Assembly (NCBI RefSeq): GCF_023159225.1 | Contig: NC_063174.1 | Location: 30,587,983-30,651,982 of the forward strand | Source of the DNA: Perognathus longimembris pacificus | Lineage: Eukaryota > Chordata > Mammalia > Rodentia > Heteromyidae | Length of the DNA stretch: 64,000 nucleotides | Direction: 5' to 3' | Shown here: positions 33,836 through 44,965 of the stretch, piece after piece | Layout: each line of letters opens with the position of its first letter | How positions within the stretch are numbered: position 1 is the first letter of the stretch | Made by a program: the position numbers and the translations under genes | Notes under the pieces: model-generated | Told to the model about the DNA's origin: nothing | The model's database searches: none | Seen by the model: only the letters and a program-made list of their open reading frames with translations

Positions 33836-34765
33836 GTTGGTTGAGTTATGTTAAAAAAAAAAAACAACAACCTTATTGGGAGAGACTTGTGTTTGTTCTT
33901 GTGGGCACATAAATATTTAACCTCACTGGATTTTCCTGTGAGGAAACAGAATGTTTATGGTGCCATTGCTCTTGATCTCCAGGCAATTGTCAGTACAGAG
34001 TGTTTCCAATTTGATTGCTTTTTATGGAAGTATTACTTTTATGCTGGCTCTTCTGTTCCAATATCAATCCCTGGCATCAGTCTTACTTAAGTGGGCTTTG
34101 AGGCAAATAATAATTTAAGGCCCTGACTTCAACGATGCCTGAGGAAGGGCGGGAAGCTATATTCCTCCATCAGGTCTGTCTGCCCTTTGAGGCTTCTTCC
34201 CTTCCGACTTCTTTGCCTTATTTCCTCTACCACCACAAGCTGTTTATCCCTCTGGTACCCCAGGTGACTGGGGTGTCAGGCCTATGGCTAACTGCAGCCC
34301 TCACAGTGGCCCTGATCGCATTTCCCTGCCTTAGGCTGCAAGTCATCGTAAGTGCTGTGAAGTTCAGGTGCTTGCCAATCATGCCTCTAGTGTGGGTCTT
34401 TTTATTTAACTTAGTCTCCCTAATGCATGGATCCTAGAGTAGACTGGAATATACATATAGACTAGAACTGTTCTTTGCTTCTGAGAAATGTTATTGTTTC
34501 TATGAAACTTGAACATTTGTTGTTCTTTTTGGACTACCTATAAAGTAGGACATGGAAGCCTCTTATTTCCATGTACCTTGGTATAGTTACAATTGGATAT
34601 AGAACAGCATAGCCATGATCCTGCCTTACCTACCACTGTCTGCTGCTTGCTGAGAATCTCCACCTTCTGCAAGGACACAGCACAAGGCAATGATTTCCAA
34701 CCAATAATTGTGCCTGAACTCAGCTTAGCTATATGAAAACCATGAGATGTGAATTATATAACAAA
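33836..34765. other. unique intergenic sequence
   Basis: About 930 bases, repeat-free. A 100-residue open frame (34135-34437) contains a hydrophobic stretch but matches no family I recognise, and I do not call it a gene. Confidence 0.45.
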
Positions 34766-34767
34766 CT

Positions 34768-35115
34768 TTCCTTCCCTCCTCCCTTCTTTTCCTCTCTCCC
34801 TCCTGCCCTTTCTCTTTTTCCTCTTTCCTTCCTTTTTTTCTTCCCTCCCTCTCTCCCTTCACTCTTTTCCCCTCTGGCTTCTTCCCTCTTCCTTCCTTCT
34901 TTCCTTTCCTTTTCTTTCTTTCTTTCTCTTCTCCTTTTCTTCCCTCCTACACTCCCTCCTACATTACTTCCTCTTTCCCTCCTCTCTTCTTTTATCTTTC
35001 CTTTCTCCTTTTTCGTCCCTCCCTCCATTCATGCTTCCTCTTTCTCTTTCCCTTTTTCTTCCTCCCTCCCTCTCTCCCTCCCTGTCTTTCTTTCTTTCTT
35101 TCTTTTTCTTTCCCT
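34768..35115. repeat. 350-bp polypyrimidine tract
   Basis: Degenerate CCCTT/CTTT/CCT units, over 90 per cent C+T on the plus strand. The Ser/Pro/Leu/Phe-rich frames across it are artefacts. Confidence 0.95.
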
Positions 35116-35509
35116 AATGAGGCTTAAATTTAGGACCTCGTGTTTGTTAAGCAAGTATGCAATTCCCAGAATCATTTTGACCATTTTTTTTTACTGTGAA
35201 ACAGAGATACTAATAATATTTGTGAGGATGAATGCACACTGCCTGGTGCCTTCTTACAGTTTTGGTGGCTGATTGATAAATTATACCCCATGGCACCCAC
35301 TATAATGGCCAAAATGCACCAGGTGCCTGGCAATGAGCAAATCATCTGTGTGACTTAGTTTAGGCTCAGGACCTTTAAGATAAGTTCATTTATTATTTGC
35401 TTGTAGACATAGCACTCCAAGAACAGTCTTCACTTACCTGTTCTGCATGCCAGTCTTTATTATTTGGTGAGTGTGTGTATGTATGTGTAGTACATTATAG
35501 CATATTTAT

Positions 35510-35870
35510 ATTTCTTTTCAAAAATTTATTGTAAAGGTTATGTACTGAGGGGTTACAGTTACATAACTCACGTAATGAGTACATTTTTGAGCAGTGACTC
35601 CCCCTCCCTTGTTTTCTTCCAGTTCTCCCCCCAACATAATGTCTAGTGTGTATCACTGCTGAATTTATCCTACCATTTCTGTGATTCCCCTTCCTCTCCT
35701 CAAATCAGATAAACTTACATACAAGACAAAAGGTACAGAAATAAAAAAACCAGCAACAAAAACAGGAAAACAGAAAAGAACCACAAAAAATAAAAATAAA
35801 AAATTTAAAAACCTCTTGTTTCCATTTCTTAGAGTTCATTTTGATTAGCATCATTGTATATGATTACATG
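35510..35870 (-). mobile_element. LINE-1 3' UTR, antisense
   Basis: Parallel to 1081-1530: tttattgtaaaggt at both, gataaac...acaagacaaa...ggtacag, and ttccatttcttgagttc-like ends. They are copies of one L1 subfamily 3' UTR. Confidence 0.8.
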
Positions 35871-35950
35871 TTTATATTTTTATTTCAGTTTTCAAATGTG
35901 ATTGAGTATTGTTGTTTTGGCTGTTAAAAATTATATATAGATTTTTTTTC

Positions 35951-36179
35951 TTGCCAGTCCTGGGGATTGAACTCAAGGCCTAGGCACTGTCTGTGAGCTT
36001 TTAGGCTCAATGCTAGGGCTCTAACACTTGAGCCATTGCTCTACTTTTGGCTTTTTGATGGTTAATTGGGGATAAGAGCCTCATGGACTTTGCTGCCTGG
36101 GCTAGCTTTGAACTGCGATCTTTAGATCTCAACCTCCTGAGTATTCAGAATTATGGGCATGAGCCAACAATACCTGGCT
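35951..36179 (-). mobile_element. B1-Geo SINE, antisense
   Basis: Full dimer. The head ends at gccaacaatacctggct. Confidence 0.87.
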
Positions 36180-36300
36180 AAAATTTTTTTATTATTATTT
36201 TTAAGTAGTTGTACAAAGGAGTTTCAATTCAATAAGTCAGTTTTTAAGTACATTGCATCTTGATCAATGTCACCCCTGCCATCATTCTCTCTAATGCTGT
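36180..36300 (-). mobile_element. LINE-1 3' UTR fragment, antisense
   Basis: Shares the ATT-rich start and cttgatcaatgtcac with 27945-28140. Confidence 0.5.
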
Positions 36301-36407
36301 TTTAAAGTGGAGTGAGTATTGGGTGAAATGTACCTTAAGAAATCAGAATGGCAGTGATTCAGTTAGCCAAGCAACCCATCAATCAAAAAGCATTTAGATG
36401 ATGTATC

Positions 36408-36864
36408 AAGAATTGTATGTAGGGGGCTGGGGATATAGCCTAGTGGCAAGAGTGCCTGCCTCGGATACACGAGGCCCTAGGTTCGATTCCCCAGCACCAC
36501 ATATACAGAAAACGGCCAGAAGCGGCGCTGTGGCTCAAGTGGCAGAGTGCTAGCCTTGAGCGGGAAGAAGCCAGGGACAGTGCTCAGGCCCTGAGTCCAA
36601 GGCCCAGGACTGGCCAAAAAAAAAGAATTGTATGTAGGGCTGGGGATATAGCCTAGTGGCAAGAGTGCCTGCCTCAGATACACGAGGCCCTAGGTTCGAT
36701 TCCCCAGCACCACATATACAGAAAATGGCCAGAAGCGGCGCTGTGGCTCAAGTGGCAGAGTGCTAGCCTTGAGCGGGAAGAAGCCAGGGACAGTGCTCAG
36801 GCCCTGAGTCCAAGGCCCAGGACTGGCCAAAAAAAAAAAAAAAAAAAAAAAGAATTGTATGTAG
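36408..36864 (+). mobile_element. tandem pair of young IDL-Geo SINEs
   Basis: Copy 1 (36423-36622) and copy 2 (36638-36849) are nearly identical. The 15-bp word aagaattgtatgtag occurs three times, at 36408-36422, 36623-36637 and 36850-36864, before, between and after them. The copies differ in A-tail length, in cctcggat versus cctcagat, and in aaaacggcc versus aaaatggcc. Confidence 0.96.
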
Positions 36865-37395
36865 AGAGCCCAACATTATATTATGACTAGATCAAAAAGC
36901 AGTAATGGTGAAAATTTAAAATTCCTATATTCACTATAGACATGGCTGCCTTACAATTATTACTCTGTTGTGGTACCCACAAGCTCCTGGACAATCCGGT
37001 GGGATTTCTTGTTCTCCTGCCTGCCTTCAATGTCTTAGCTCTGGATAAAAGTTTTTACATAGGTGAAGTTTGTAGTGACAGACAAGCCTTTCCTACAGGG
37101 AACTGGTGCTCTGAAGCTGGGAACCTGGGACGGTCTGCTGAGTAACTCTACTGGCTGCCTGGCGACAGCCAGGTGTGGGAAGAGAAAATGAGGATGGAGG
37201 CACAGAAGTAAAACAAAACTTGCAAGTGATGGGAGGGCAAGGAGGAGAAAAAAAATTGTGAGACTAAAAATGCTAGAAAATAGCTTGACAACTTGGCCAC
37301 AGCTTTTGCCTGTAGCCTTTTAGGATTCAATTTCTCACTTCAATGTGTGACTTCAGATAGGCAATTTTGGACATTGTGCTGAGTGACATAAACAG
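36865..37395. other. unique intergenic sequence
   Basis: No gene or repeat recognised. Confidence 0.45.
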
Positions 37396-37399
37396 AAAT

Positions 37400-37663
37400 G
37401 CTTCCTCCTCTTCCTCCTCCTCTGCCTCCTTCTCTTCTATCTGTTCATCATAATAAAAATTACTATTACTATGATTATATGATTATTTCTTCTCCTTCCT
37501 CCTGCTTTTTTCTTCCCCCCTTCCTCTTCCTTCTTCCTCCTTTCTTCTCCTCCTTTCTCTTCCTTCCTCCTCTTTTTCCTTCTTTCTCCTTTTCCTCCTT
37601 TCTCTTCATCCTCTTTCCTCTTTCTCCTCCTGCCTCCCTTTTCTCCCCGCCCCCCCTTTTTTT
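37400..37663. repeat. polypyrimidine tract (CCT/CTT rich)
   Basis: Two C/T blocks separated by an AT-rich interval at about 37448-37485. The right block ends in a C run and T run at the tail of an antisense SINE. Confidence 0.9.
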
Positions 37664-37876
37664 TTGGTCATGGGGCTGAACTCTGGCCTGGGCACTGTCC
37701 CTGAACTCTTCAGCTTAAGGCTCTACCACTTTGAGAGCACCACTTCCAGTTTTCTGGTGGTTGATTGAGATAACAATCTCATGGCCTTTCCTGCCTTGGC
37801 TGGCTTTGAATGGTGATCCTCAGATCTCAGCCTCCTGAGTAACTAGGATTACAAATGTGTGCCACCAGTGCCTCGT
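37664..37876 (-). mobile_element. B1-Geo SINE, antisense
   Basis: The dimer begins at ggtcatggggctgaactctgg. Part of the A-box side is deleted (aaggctctaccacttt). Confidence 0.82.
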
Positions 37877-37932
37877 TTCTTTCTCCTCTTTTGTGCTGAG
37901 TCTCCAACTCACATGCTCAAAATGATTCTCCT

Positions 37933-38083
37933 GGGGCTGGGAATATGTCCTAGTGGCAAGAGTGCTTGCTTCGTATACATGAAGTCCTGGGCTCAATTCC
38001 CCAGCACCACATATATAGAAAACGGCCAGAAGTGGCACTGTGGCTCAAGAGGTAGAGTGCTAGCCTTGAGCAAAAAGAAGCCT
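37933..38083 (+). mobile_element. IDL-Geo SINE, 3' truncated
   Basis: Ends inside Geo at gagcaaaaagaagcc and lacks the B-box end and tail. Confidence 0.88.
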
Positions 38084-38429
38084 ATTCTGAATGTTCTTCA
38101 CCTACAATCCTCTACAGAAATGGCTCAAAGAGGACCAAGGGCTGGTTCATTACCAATATATCTGGCTGGGCTTTCATCCATGATTGACTTAATTTCATGG
38201 CCCTCAACAAGTTGGGAATTCTTTCCTGCTAAAACACATTTTCTCACTGCCTAGACACCATATCCTCTTGATTTTCCTCCTTCCTTCCTGGATGCTGTTT
38301 CTCTATTCCCTTTCCTGTTTCTCCTCCACTGATAAATGTTGGAGCTTCTGTCCTGGTTCATTTTTTTTCCTCATGCTACAATATCTTTCTATCTTTGCCT
38401 ACAACAGAATTTCATCCAATAGTCTAGTT

Positions 38430-38520
38430 TCTATTTCTGTCTGTCTATCTCTGTCTGTTTGTCTGTCTTCTAGCCTACTGGTCTATCTGTCTACCTACCT
38501 ACCTATCTACCTACCTTTGC
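38430..38520. repeat. (CTGT)n / (CTAC)n tetranucleotide repeat
   Basis: Degenerate ctgtctat units pass into ctacctac units. Confidence 0.85.
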
Positions 38521-39082
38521 TCCTACACCTATGTCTCTAGCCAAGACTACCCCCTTTGAGTGTCACAACCACCTTAGCCAATTGCCTTGTTTCAATTTCT
38601 ACTTAAATGTAGCAAACATACATCAAACCTGACAAGTTTCAAATTGAACTCTTCATCTCCTCCCACAAATCTTTTTCCCCTGCAGTGTTTCTTAACTTCC
38701 AAATGGCTCCCCAATGCACATAACAGCTCTAAACCACATTCTGCAAGTCATTCTTGATAGTTCCTTTCTCCTCCTTATTTGCCTTCCCTTCAGTCCATAC
38801 TCAAGACCTGTCCATTCCACCTCCCAAACATGTCTCAAATTCATCTATTTATCTTCATCTCCATCAACCATCACCTAAGTCCCAGTCATCATCTTCTCTT
38901 CTCACCTTTAAGCTTTGGTAAGAATCTCCTCACTGGTTTTGCCAGATTCATGATTATTTCCTTTTCATCCATCCACTGCACCGTTCCAGAAAGATCTTAA
39001 AACACATATCTCCTCCTGTCCTGGCTGAGTTTAACTGCCTTGTGGGGCTTCTAGTTGTCCATAAATAATGACCAAGACAATT

Positions 39083-39308
39083 TCCATGAATTTTTTTTTT
39101 TTTTTGGCCAGTCCTGGGCTGTGAACTCAGTGCCTGAGCACTGTCCCTGGCTTCTTTTTGCTCAAGGCTAGCACTCTGCCACTTGAGCCACAGCGCCACT
39201 TCTGGCCATTTTCTGTATATGTGGTGCTGAGGAATCGAACCCAGGGCCTCAAGTATACGAGGCAAGCACTCTTGCCACTAGGCCATATTCCCAGCCCCTC
39301 CATGAATT
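39083..39308 (-). mobile_element. IDL-Geo SINE, antisense, in L2
   Basis: Full copy (39093-39298) with duplication tccatgaatt at 39083-39092 and 39299-39308. Confidence 0.94.
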
Positions 39309-39375
39309 CTTAATGAGGTCAGTGTACCTATCTTTTAGGCTGATTCTATCCACTTACCTTGCTTTTTTGTTGTTC

Positions 39376-39598
39376 TTGCCAGTGGGACTTGAACTCAGGG
39401 CTTGGGCACTGTTCCTTAGTTTTGTCACTCAAGGCTAGCATTCTACCACCTGGACCACAACTCCATTTCTGGCTTTGGAGGTTAATTGGAGATAAGAGTT
39501 TCAGGACTTTCTTGCCTGAACTGGCTTTGAACTGTGATCTTCAGATCTCAACCCCCTGAGTGGCTAGGATTGCAGGCCTGAGCTATCACTGCCTGGCT
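39376..39598 (-). mobile_element. B1-Geo SINE, antisense, in L2
   Basis: Full dimer with a shortened linker (ctggctttggaggttaattgg). Confidence 0.86.
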
Positions 39599-39880
39599 CC
39601 ACCCTCACCTTTCTTGTCTCCAAGCCACAGAGTTCGCTTTGCTTCCGATCAGGTGGAACCATCTTTTCTCTGAGGTACTCCAATCTGGTTCTTCCACTTC
39701 ACTTCTTCACAACACTACCCTGATCACCTGTCCATATTCCACAGGTTCCTGGCACCTCAGACTTTTCCTTTGCTGTACCTGCCACATGTGTCCTCTTCTA
39801 CTTGTAGTTTTTCCTTCCTGTAGGACTGTAATCCCCAGGAGGACAGGCACCCTGGTTGTCCTGCCCACTTCCATCCAATA

Positions 39881-40899
39881 GGGTGAAGATGGAGTGTCTG
39901 TTTTTCTCTTACTGGAACCCTGGGGCAGCAATGTCTCTGTTCATCATTTTGACAGTTTTCTTTCAATGCTAAAGCCCAACAGCAGCACATCTTCCAGTGG
40001 TTCCTAAAGCTAGAATCCAGCACTTGGTGGTACCAGACTGGGCCCAAATAATGGACTTGACCACTTTCCCAGGAGCACTCCTGCTAGACAGGTGCTGTCT
40101 GGGTGTTTGAGAGCATACTCTACAAGCCTGGCCTGAAGCTAAAGTGTTTTTAGCATGAGGCTGAATCCCTGCCCTGTTCTTTATGGAAGCTTTTGTGTTT
40201 CTAACACTCACCCTCGCCCACCATACTCACTATTGTCAGTTGTTTTTCTTACTGTAGTGTGCAGTTAATTACCGGGAAGGCCTCCATTCACTAGTGTGAA
40301 ATGGTTGAGGACCTACTCAGAGTCCCAATTAGGACATTAGGAACAGGGGGCCAGACAGGAGTTGCTTCGCGAGAATCAGTATGGCAAGACACAGTGGCTT
40401 GAGAATGGCCTGGACTTTGTGGGAGACAAATTGATCGTGGCTGACCGTCAGAGAGGTAGTATGAAGTCGCGTGGAGAAGACCAAATGGTTCTCCTAAAGA
40501 CAAAAAACTACAAGAGCCACGGGTGGGAAGGCCAGATGGCCTCCCACGTTGACAGCAATACCGAGTGGTCCTGAATGTTTTCTGCTTTCCCATGCAGGGT
40601 TGGGTGGGTCAGGAACCTCTCCTTTGGAGGACTTACTACATCTGCTCCTTGTCTGGTCTCCAGAAGAACCAACCCTTCCAGCTCTTTAGGCGAGGAGACA
40701 CGCCTCTCCGAGGAAGGCGGAGGACAGGATTTCCTTCATTACTACAGCCCCTATTTCCCAAACAAAACAACTGAGTAATTATCTTCTGCAGGAAAGGCCC
40801 ACAAACAGGCTGGGCTCAGGCTGAACCTGGGTTGAGCCACCCCTTGTAAAGCTTAGGGAAAAAGGAACCTCCCGCCATTCACCCGCCTCTGGCCAGTGT
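39881..40899. other. unique region upstream of the PRKCH promoter
   Basis: About 1 kb without recognised repeats. It holds an AP-1-like gagtaat near 40773 and rising GC content towards the right. Open frames at 40291-40593 and 40565-40774 match no protein I know. Candidate proximal regulatory DNA. Confidence 0.45.
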
Positions 40900-41559
40900 T
40901 CTCTCCTGGTCAGGGCCGGGGGACTGACGCACCCTCTTTGCCTTCCGGCCCTGTCTCCCGTGCCTCAGGTGTGTGCTCTGCGTGGGCTACAAATCCTTGA
41001 TTTTTTTTGTTTTTTTTGGCTTGAGGCCGGGTGGTCCAGGCAAGGAGCAGGCAGTGTGCCGCGCGCTTGGGCTGGAGCGCGCGCATCGGGGAGCCCCGTC
41101 CCCGCGGACCCGGCAGGGCTGCGTCCGTGCCACGCCCCCAGGGTCTTCCAGACAGAGGATCCCGCACCGGCTGCGGTGAACTTGGTGCCTGGCGGGAGCG
41201 AGGATCCAGCCCGGGAGGCGGCGGCAGCGGCTTCCTGGTTTGCAGTTCACCGGGTGGGGGAGAGCGAGAGCCCGCGGAGGCGGGGGCAGGAGGAGAAGCC
41301 GGAGGAGGCGGGGAGGAGACGCTCGCGGCTGGGGCTAGCCGGACGGGTCGCTCCTGCTCTCCGGAGAGACGAGCTTCCCGGCCCTGGAGAAGCGGCGAGC
41401 CCCACGCGAGCCCCCGGGGAGCTCCGCGCCGAGGTCGAGAGGGCCGACCGGGCTTCCTTCGCCCTCGGGGGCGCTCGGAGCCCGGCTCCCCTCCTTTCCA
41501 CCTCGAGAGGAAGAGTCGGAGGGAAGGAGGGGAGGGGAAGGTCCCGCGGAGACGGCGGA

Positions 41560-41634
41560 ATGGCCGGTGCAGGGGGACTCGGGCGCTGCTTCCCCCCGGA
41601 GCTGCCCCCACGCCTGCCACGAGGGCTGCCCTGA
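41560..41634 (+). promoter_or_regulatory. PRKCH: candidate upstream ORF in the PRKCH leader
   Basis: The only ATG between about 40985 and the main start. Its context is strong (G at -3, G at +4). It encodes 24 residues beginning MAGAGGLGRCFPPE, Pro/Arg-rich at the end, and stops with TGA 70 bases before the main ATG, in a different frame. Human PRKCH mRNA is, as I recall, controlled by two uORFs, one of which makes a PKC-inhibitory peptide. Only one AUG uORF is visible here. Whether it is the orthologue is unproven. Confidence 0.55.
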
Positions 41635-41704
41635 GCCCGGGCCACCTGCTCTCCAGTTCGAACCCGCGCGGCGCCCCCGGGGCCCGGGCAGCGGCAGCGC
41701 CGGC

Positions 41705-42067
41705 ATGTCGTCCGGCACCATGAAGTTCAATGGCTATTTGAGGGTCCGCATCGGCGAGGCCGTGGGGTTGCAGCCCACCCGCTGGTCCTTGCGCCACTCG
41801 CTCTTCAAGAAGGGACACCAGCTGCTGGATCCCTACCTGACGGTGAGCGTGGATCAGGTGCGCGTGGGCCAGACGAGTACCAAGCAGAAGACCAACAAAC
41901 CCACGTACAACGAGGAGTTCTGCGCCAACGTCACGGACGGAGGCTCCCTGGAGCTGGCCGTCTTCCACGAGACGCCCCTGGGCTACGACCACTTCGTGGC
42001 CAACTGCACCCTGCAGTTCCAAGAGCTGTTACGCACGGCGGGCACCTCGGACACCTTCGAGGGCTGG
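41705..42067 (+). CDS. PRKCH: PRKCH exon 1 (protein kinase C eta, N-terminal C2 domain)
   Basis: First coding exon, residues 1-121, beginning MSSGTMKFNGYLRVRIGEAV and ending at GW just before the donor. PKC eta is a novel-class (Ca2+-independent, diacylglycerol-activated) serine/threonine kinase abundant in epithelia. This exon carries nearly all of its N-terminal C2 domain (about residues 10-118), including LLDPYLTVSVD and the NKPTYNEEF strand. The start is chosen because the human protein begins at exactly this Met. An in-frame extension is open upstream but has no ATG. The exon ends in phase 0 at a GTGAGT donor; the remaining C1, kinase and tail exons lie beyond this window. The sequence is close to identical to the human exon, with differences such as S81 for H and A112 for T. 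No defect is seen. Confidence 0.97.
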
Positions 42068-42073
42068 GTGAGT
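42068..42073 (+). other. PRKCH: PRKCH intron 1 splice donor
   Basis: TGG|GTGAGT directly after codon 121. The frame read through it meets a stop at TGA four codons later, confirming the exon boundary. Confidence 0.93.
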
Positions 42074-42399
42074 AGCCGGTGATCTCTCTTTCCCTTCTGG
42101 GTCCAGTAGATCTCTTCTCTCTCCTTGCATTCTCCAAACTTGCGGGGTTTCCCGCGTTCCCTTCGCTCCGCAGCGGAGGGAATTCCCTCCAGACTTTGTC
42201 CTGTCCCAGGTGGCCGCAGGCCGGGCGACGCCCAGCGGTGGGTGTGTGCGGCAGGCGTGCGCAGGTGTGTCTCCCAAGATGCCAGTCTGGATGGGGTACC
42301 CTTAGTAGACCCAGGCTTTGCCTAGCCGGGAAGCTGAGCAGGAGCCGAGGGGGCCAGGGGGTTCGCTTCTCCTCTTCCCCTCCCCCCCCAAAAAACGTT

Positions 42400-44110
42400 G
42401 GATTGGGCGTCCCAACTCAGGGCCCTCGGGTTAACACCCAGAAAAAGGCAAGAAGGGGCGGTGGGAAAGTGACATGATTTGAACAAAGTGTTGTGAGCGC
42501 TTCCTAGGAGAAAGCCCTCACATTCTCGCGAGTATTATTCATAGTGTTTATGGATCCAGGTTGGTTGGGCCGCGCAGACGGGCACACGTGTTAGAGCATG
42601 CACACCCATTACATCCCAGAGGTATAGGCGCTTTCACTGGCAGGGATCAGTGTCTGGGTTGATCTGTGAGTGTTGAGGCAGGGTTTTTGTTTTGTAGCTG
42701 TTTTTGAGGTTTATCTGTGTTTTGCAACTAACTTCAAGCAGTATGAGCTGGTAAGCCTCGCATCCGCTTTTGGGACACTATTGGTCTGAGAAAAGAGGCA
42801 GCCAGGTTGTTGGTGCCCCCTCCCCCAGCACACCTGCTGATGCGTTTCTGGGCTATGGACATGTCACAGCGAGAAACTTCTCTCTGGCCTCTGCTTTTCC
42901 CATAGTTCCCGTGAGACAAAATTTCTGCTGTAAATAAAATCCCTAGCACGCTCAGCACAGGGCCAAAGGGCTTTTGTTTCTGTGTGCTCTCACTTTGTAG
43001 TGCAGGAGGTATCTGTCTCTCTTGGAGATGAAATGATAATTATAATGAACCAATCTGGTTTGGCAAAATGGAGCACAGGCTGTGAAGGCTCTGAAGAATT
43101 TCCTAATGGTTTAAGTTTTGGAAGAAGGCCGTTTTGAACTCAACATGTATTAGAAATCTGTAAGATTAACTTAAAATGATGGAGTCAGGTGGCTAATGAC
43201 AAAGAGTCATTTAGGTATTTCATACTTTGGGGAAATGGATCATTTTCCCATGTGTTATGAAAAATCACAGACGGCTTGTGGAGCTAAGCTTTTCTTTTAA
43301 ATAGAAGGGAAAGACTGCCAAGACTGTTTAACCTTAATCATCCAATTATATGGAGTGAATCTTTGTTGAAACTGTGGAATTTAGAAGTGAACTAGAAAGG
43401 AGTGGCTAAAAAACACTTTGTGAGTTACGGTTTATCCTAGATAAACTATAATCCTATATGAACAAGAAGTGAATGTAGGAATGTGCATGGACTTACTGAA
43501 TTGGTGTCTGAATAAGATCTAGATTGGGCGAAGCTCTGGAGAGTCTAGATTCTAAATAAGGTGATATTGATTAGCTAACTATCATGACCAGCATGTTTGG
43601 CTAGAGAGATTGTCCCTTCTCACCCTTACTTAGTGTGAGTGAACAATTGAACTACCTGGGAACACTTAAAGATTCCCCGCTTTTAAGGAGTACAGGTAGG
43701 ACTCTGGCTGTGGAACCTCAGCCTCAGGACTTACAGGCTCGTCAGGTGAATTCATACATTCAGTTTAGGGCCTCAGTGAAGGCTAAGTGATGAATACTGA
43801 AGAAGCTTATGAGTAGGTTGATAGTAGGCTACCTGACCAGGTGGGATGAATAAAGCTGTTTATTGATCTACTGTATTGATATTTACTGAATCAATAAAGA
43901 TTTATATGTGATTTAACATTTCCAAATCTAAATTGTTCTGATTATACTTAGGTGTCTAATATAACCCACTGGTGGTGTTTTGGAAAACAAGATTGTTTAG
44001 TAGGACAGGGTAATTCATTTATGTTTTAATTTGTAGATCCTGAGTATTTGAAACTGAAGATGTAATGGAAGATAGAATGAGCAAATATTGTTGTTTTTGA
44101 TAAGAAAATC
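42400..44110. other. repeat-free start of intron 1
   Basis: About 1.7 kb directly downstream of exon 1 with no SINE, L1 or microsatellite. This is notable given one repeat per few hundred bases elsewhere, and may hold intronic regulatory elements. Confidence 0.5.
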
Positions 44111-44149
44111 ATGTGTGTGTGTATGTATGTGTATGTGAGTGTCTATGCA

Positions 44150-44366
44150 CGCCAGTACTGGGGCTTGAACTCCCGGCCTGGGCACTCTTAGAGTGTCAAC
44201 CTTGAGCAAAAAAAACTACCACTTGAGCCACAGCTTTACTTCTGGCTTTTTGGAGAGTAATTGGACATAAAAGTCTCCTGACAAGGCTGGCTTCGAATCA
44301 TGAGCCTCAGCTCTTAGCCTCCTAAGTAGCTAGGATTATAGGCAGGCATAAGCCATCCATACCAAG
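44150..44366 (-). mobile_element. B1-Geo SINE, antisense, with internal micro-inversion
   Basis: Reads antisense at both ends, but about 44188-44215 (ttagagtgtcaaccttgagc followed by A's) is in sense orientation. This is the same Geo segment expected there, flipped in place. Confidence 0.82.
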
Positions 44367-44926
44367 TAAGAAAATAATCTTAAAATAATGCTTGGAAATA
44401 TATGAAATGCTTATTTTTAATTCTTTACAGATCACAAGGTACATTTGAAGTTGAGGATTATAGAAATACTTGTCTTTTGCAATATTACTTTAACATGTGT
44501 AGTTTATTAAGACAGTTACATGTGGAGAAATTGGGCTTATTCCATGATAAATTTGTTTTCTTGCCAGTGGAACTACAATTGCAGAGTTTTCCCAAATGTA
44601 GCAACTGAATTTTTGCTAGGTCACAAGATGATCTCTTTAGGTTTATTGTAAATCAGAAGATTTTTTAAATCTTTAGGCTAAACCAATAACTTGTTATGTT
44701 TCCTTGCTTAAACTTTTTTTCCCCCCTAAGTATTAACTAGGTAACCACCAACATTGGCCTTAGTGTAGGTTTATTGGTATTCTTAGCTAAGCTTGATGGG
44801 AGAAGGAGTTAGGTATATTTATGCAATATGCACATGCTAACAAGTATTGTAAGGAACCTCAGTCACAAAAAGCAAAAGCCACCACTTAAGAGGCCAAATT
44901 ATGTATCTTTATTGGAGAGCCGGAGG

Positions 44927-44930
<4 letters not shown>

Positions 44931-44963
<33 letters not shown>
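44931..44963. repeat. (TG)n microsatellite
   Basis: About 16 TG units. Confidence 0.95.

Positions 44964-44965
<2 letters not shown>

Larger units (their letters stand above)
38590..39880 (+). mobile_element. L2 LINE 3' end, split by two SINEs
   Basis: Follows the L2 ORF2 3' order: attcttgatagttcctttctcc, gtccatactcaagacctgtc, ccacctcccaaacatgtctc, ctccatcaaccatcacctaag, then agaaagatcttaaaacacat, and after the inserted SINEs the terminal ggactgtaatccccaggagg. Interrupted at 39091-39296 and 39376-39598. Confidence 0.72.
41000..42350 (+). promoter_or_regulatory. PRKCH: PRKCH CpG-island promoter and 5' leader
   Basis: CpG density rises sharply at about 41035 and falls after about 42320, spanning the leader, exon 1 and the first intron bases. 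GC-box-like ggaggcggggagg lies at about 41303-41315. There is no TATA box, consistent with dispersed initiation. The transcription start is not readable, so the leader length is unknown. The long frames crossing this island on both strands are GC-driven shadows. Confidence 0.75.

Noticed and set aside
34135..34437. 100-residue open frame with a hydrophobic stretch
   Set aside because: No homology I can name and no transcript signals. Probably chance.
41567..41704. In-frame N-terminal extension of PRKCH
   Set aside because: The frame is open upstream of the main ATG, but the first possible codon is GTG and known PKC eta starts at MSSGTM. Non-AUG initiation would need ribosome data.
40910..42022. 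370-residue minus-strand open frame across the PRKCH CpG island
   Set aside because: Opposite strand to PRKCH exon 1 in CpG-island sequence, low-complexity Pro/Arg/Gly, no recognised domain.
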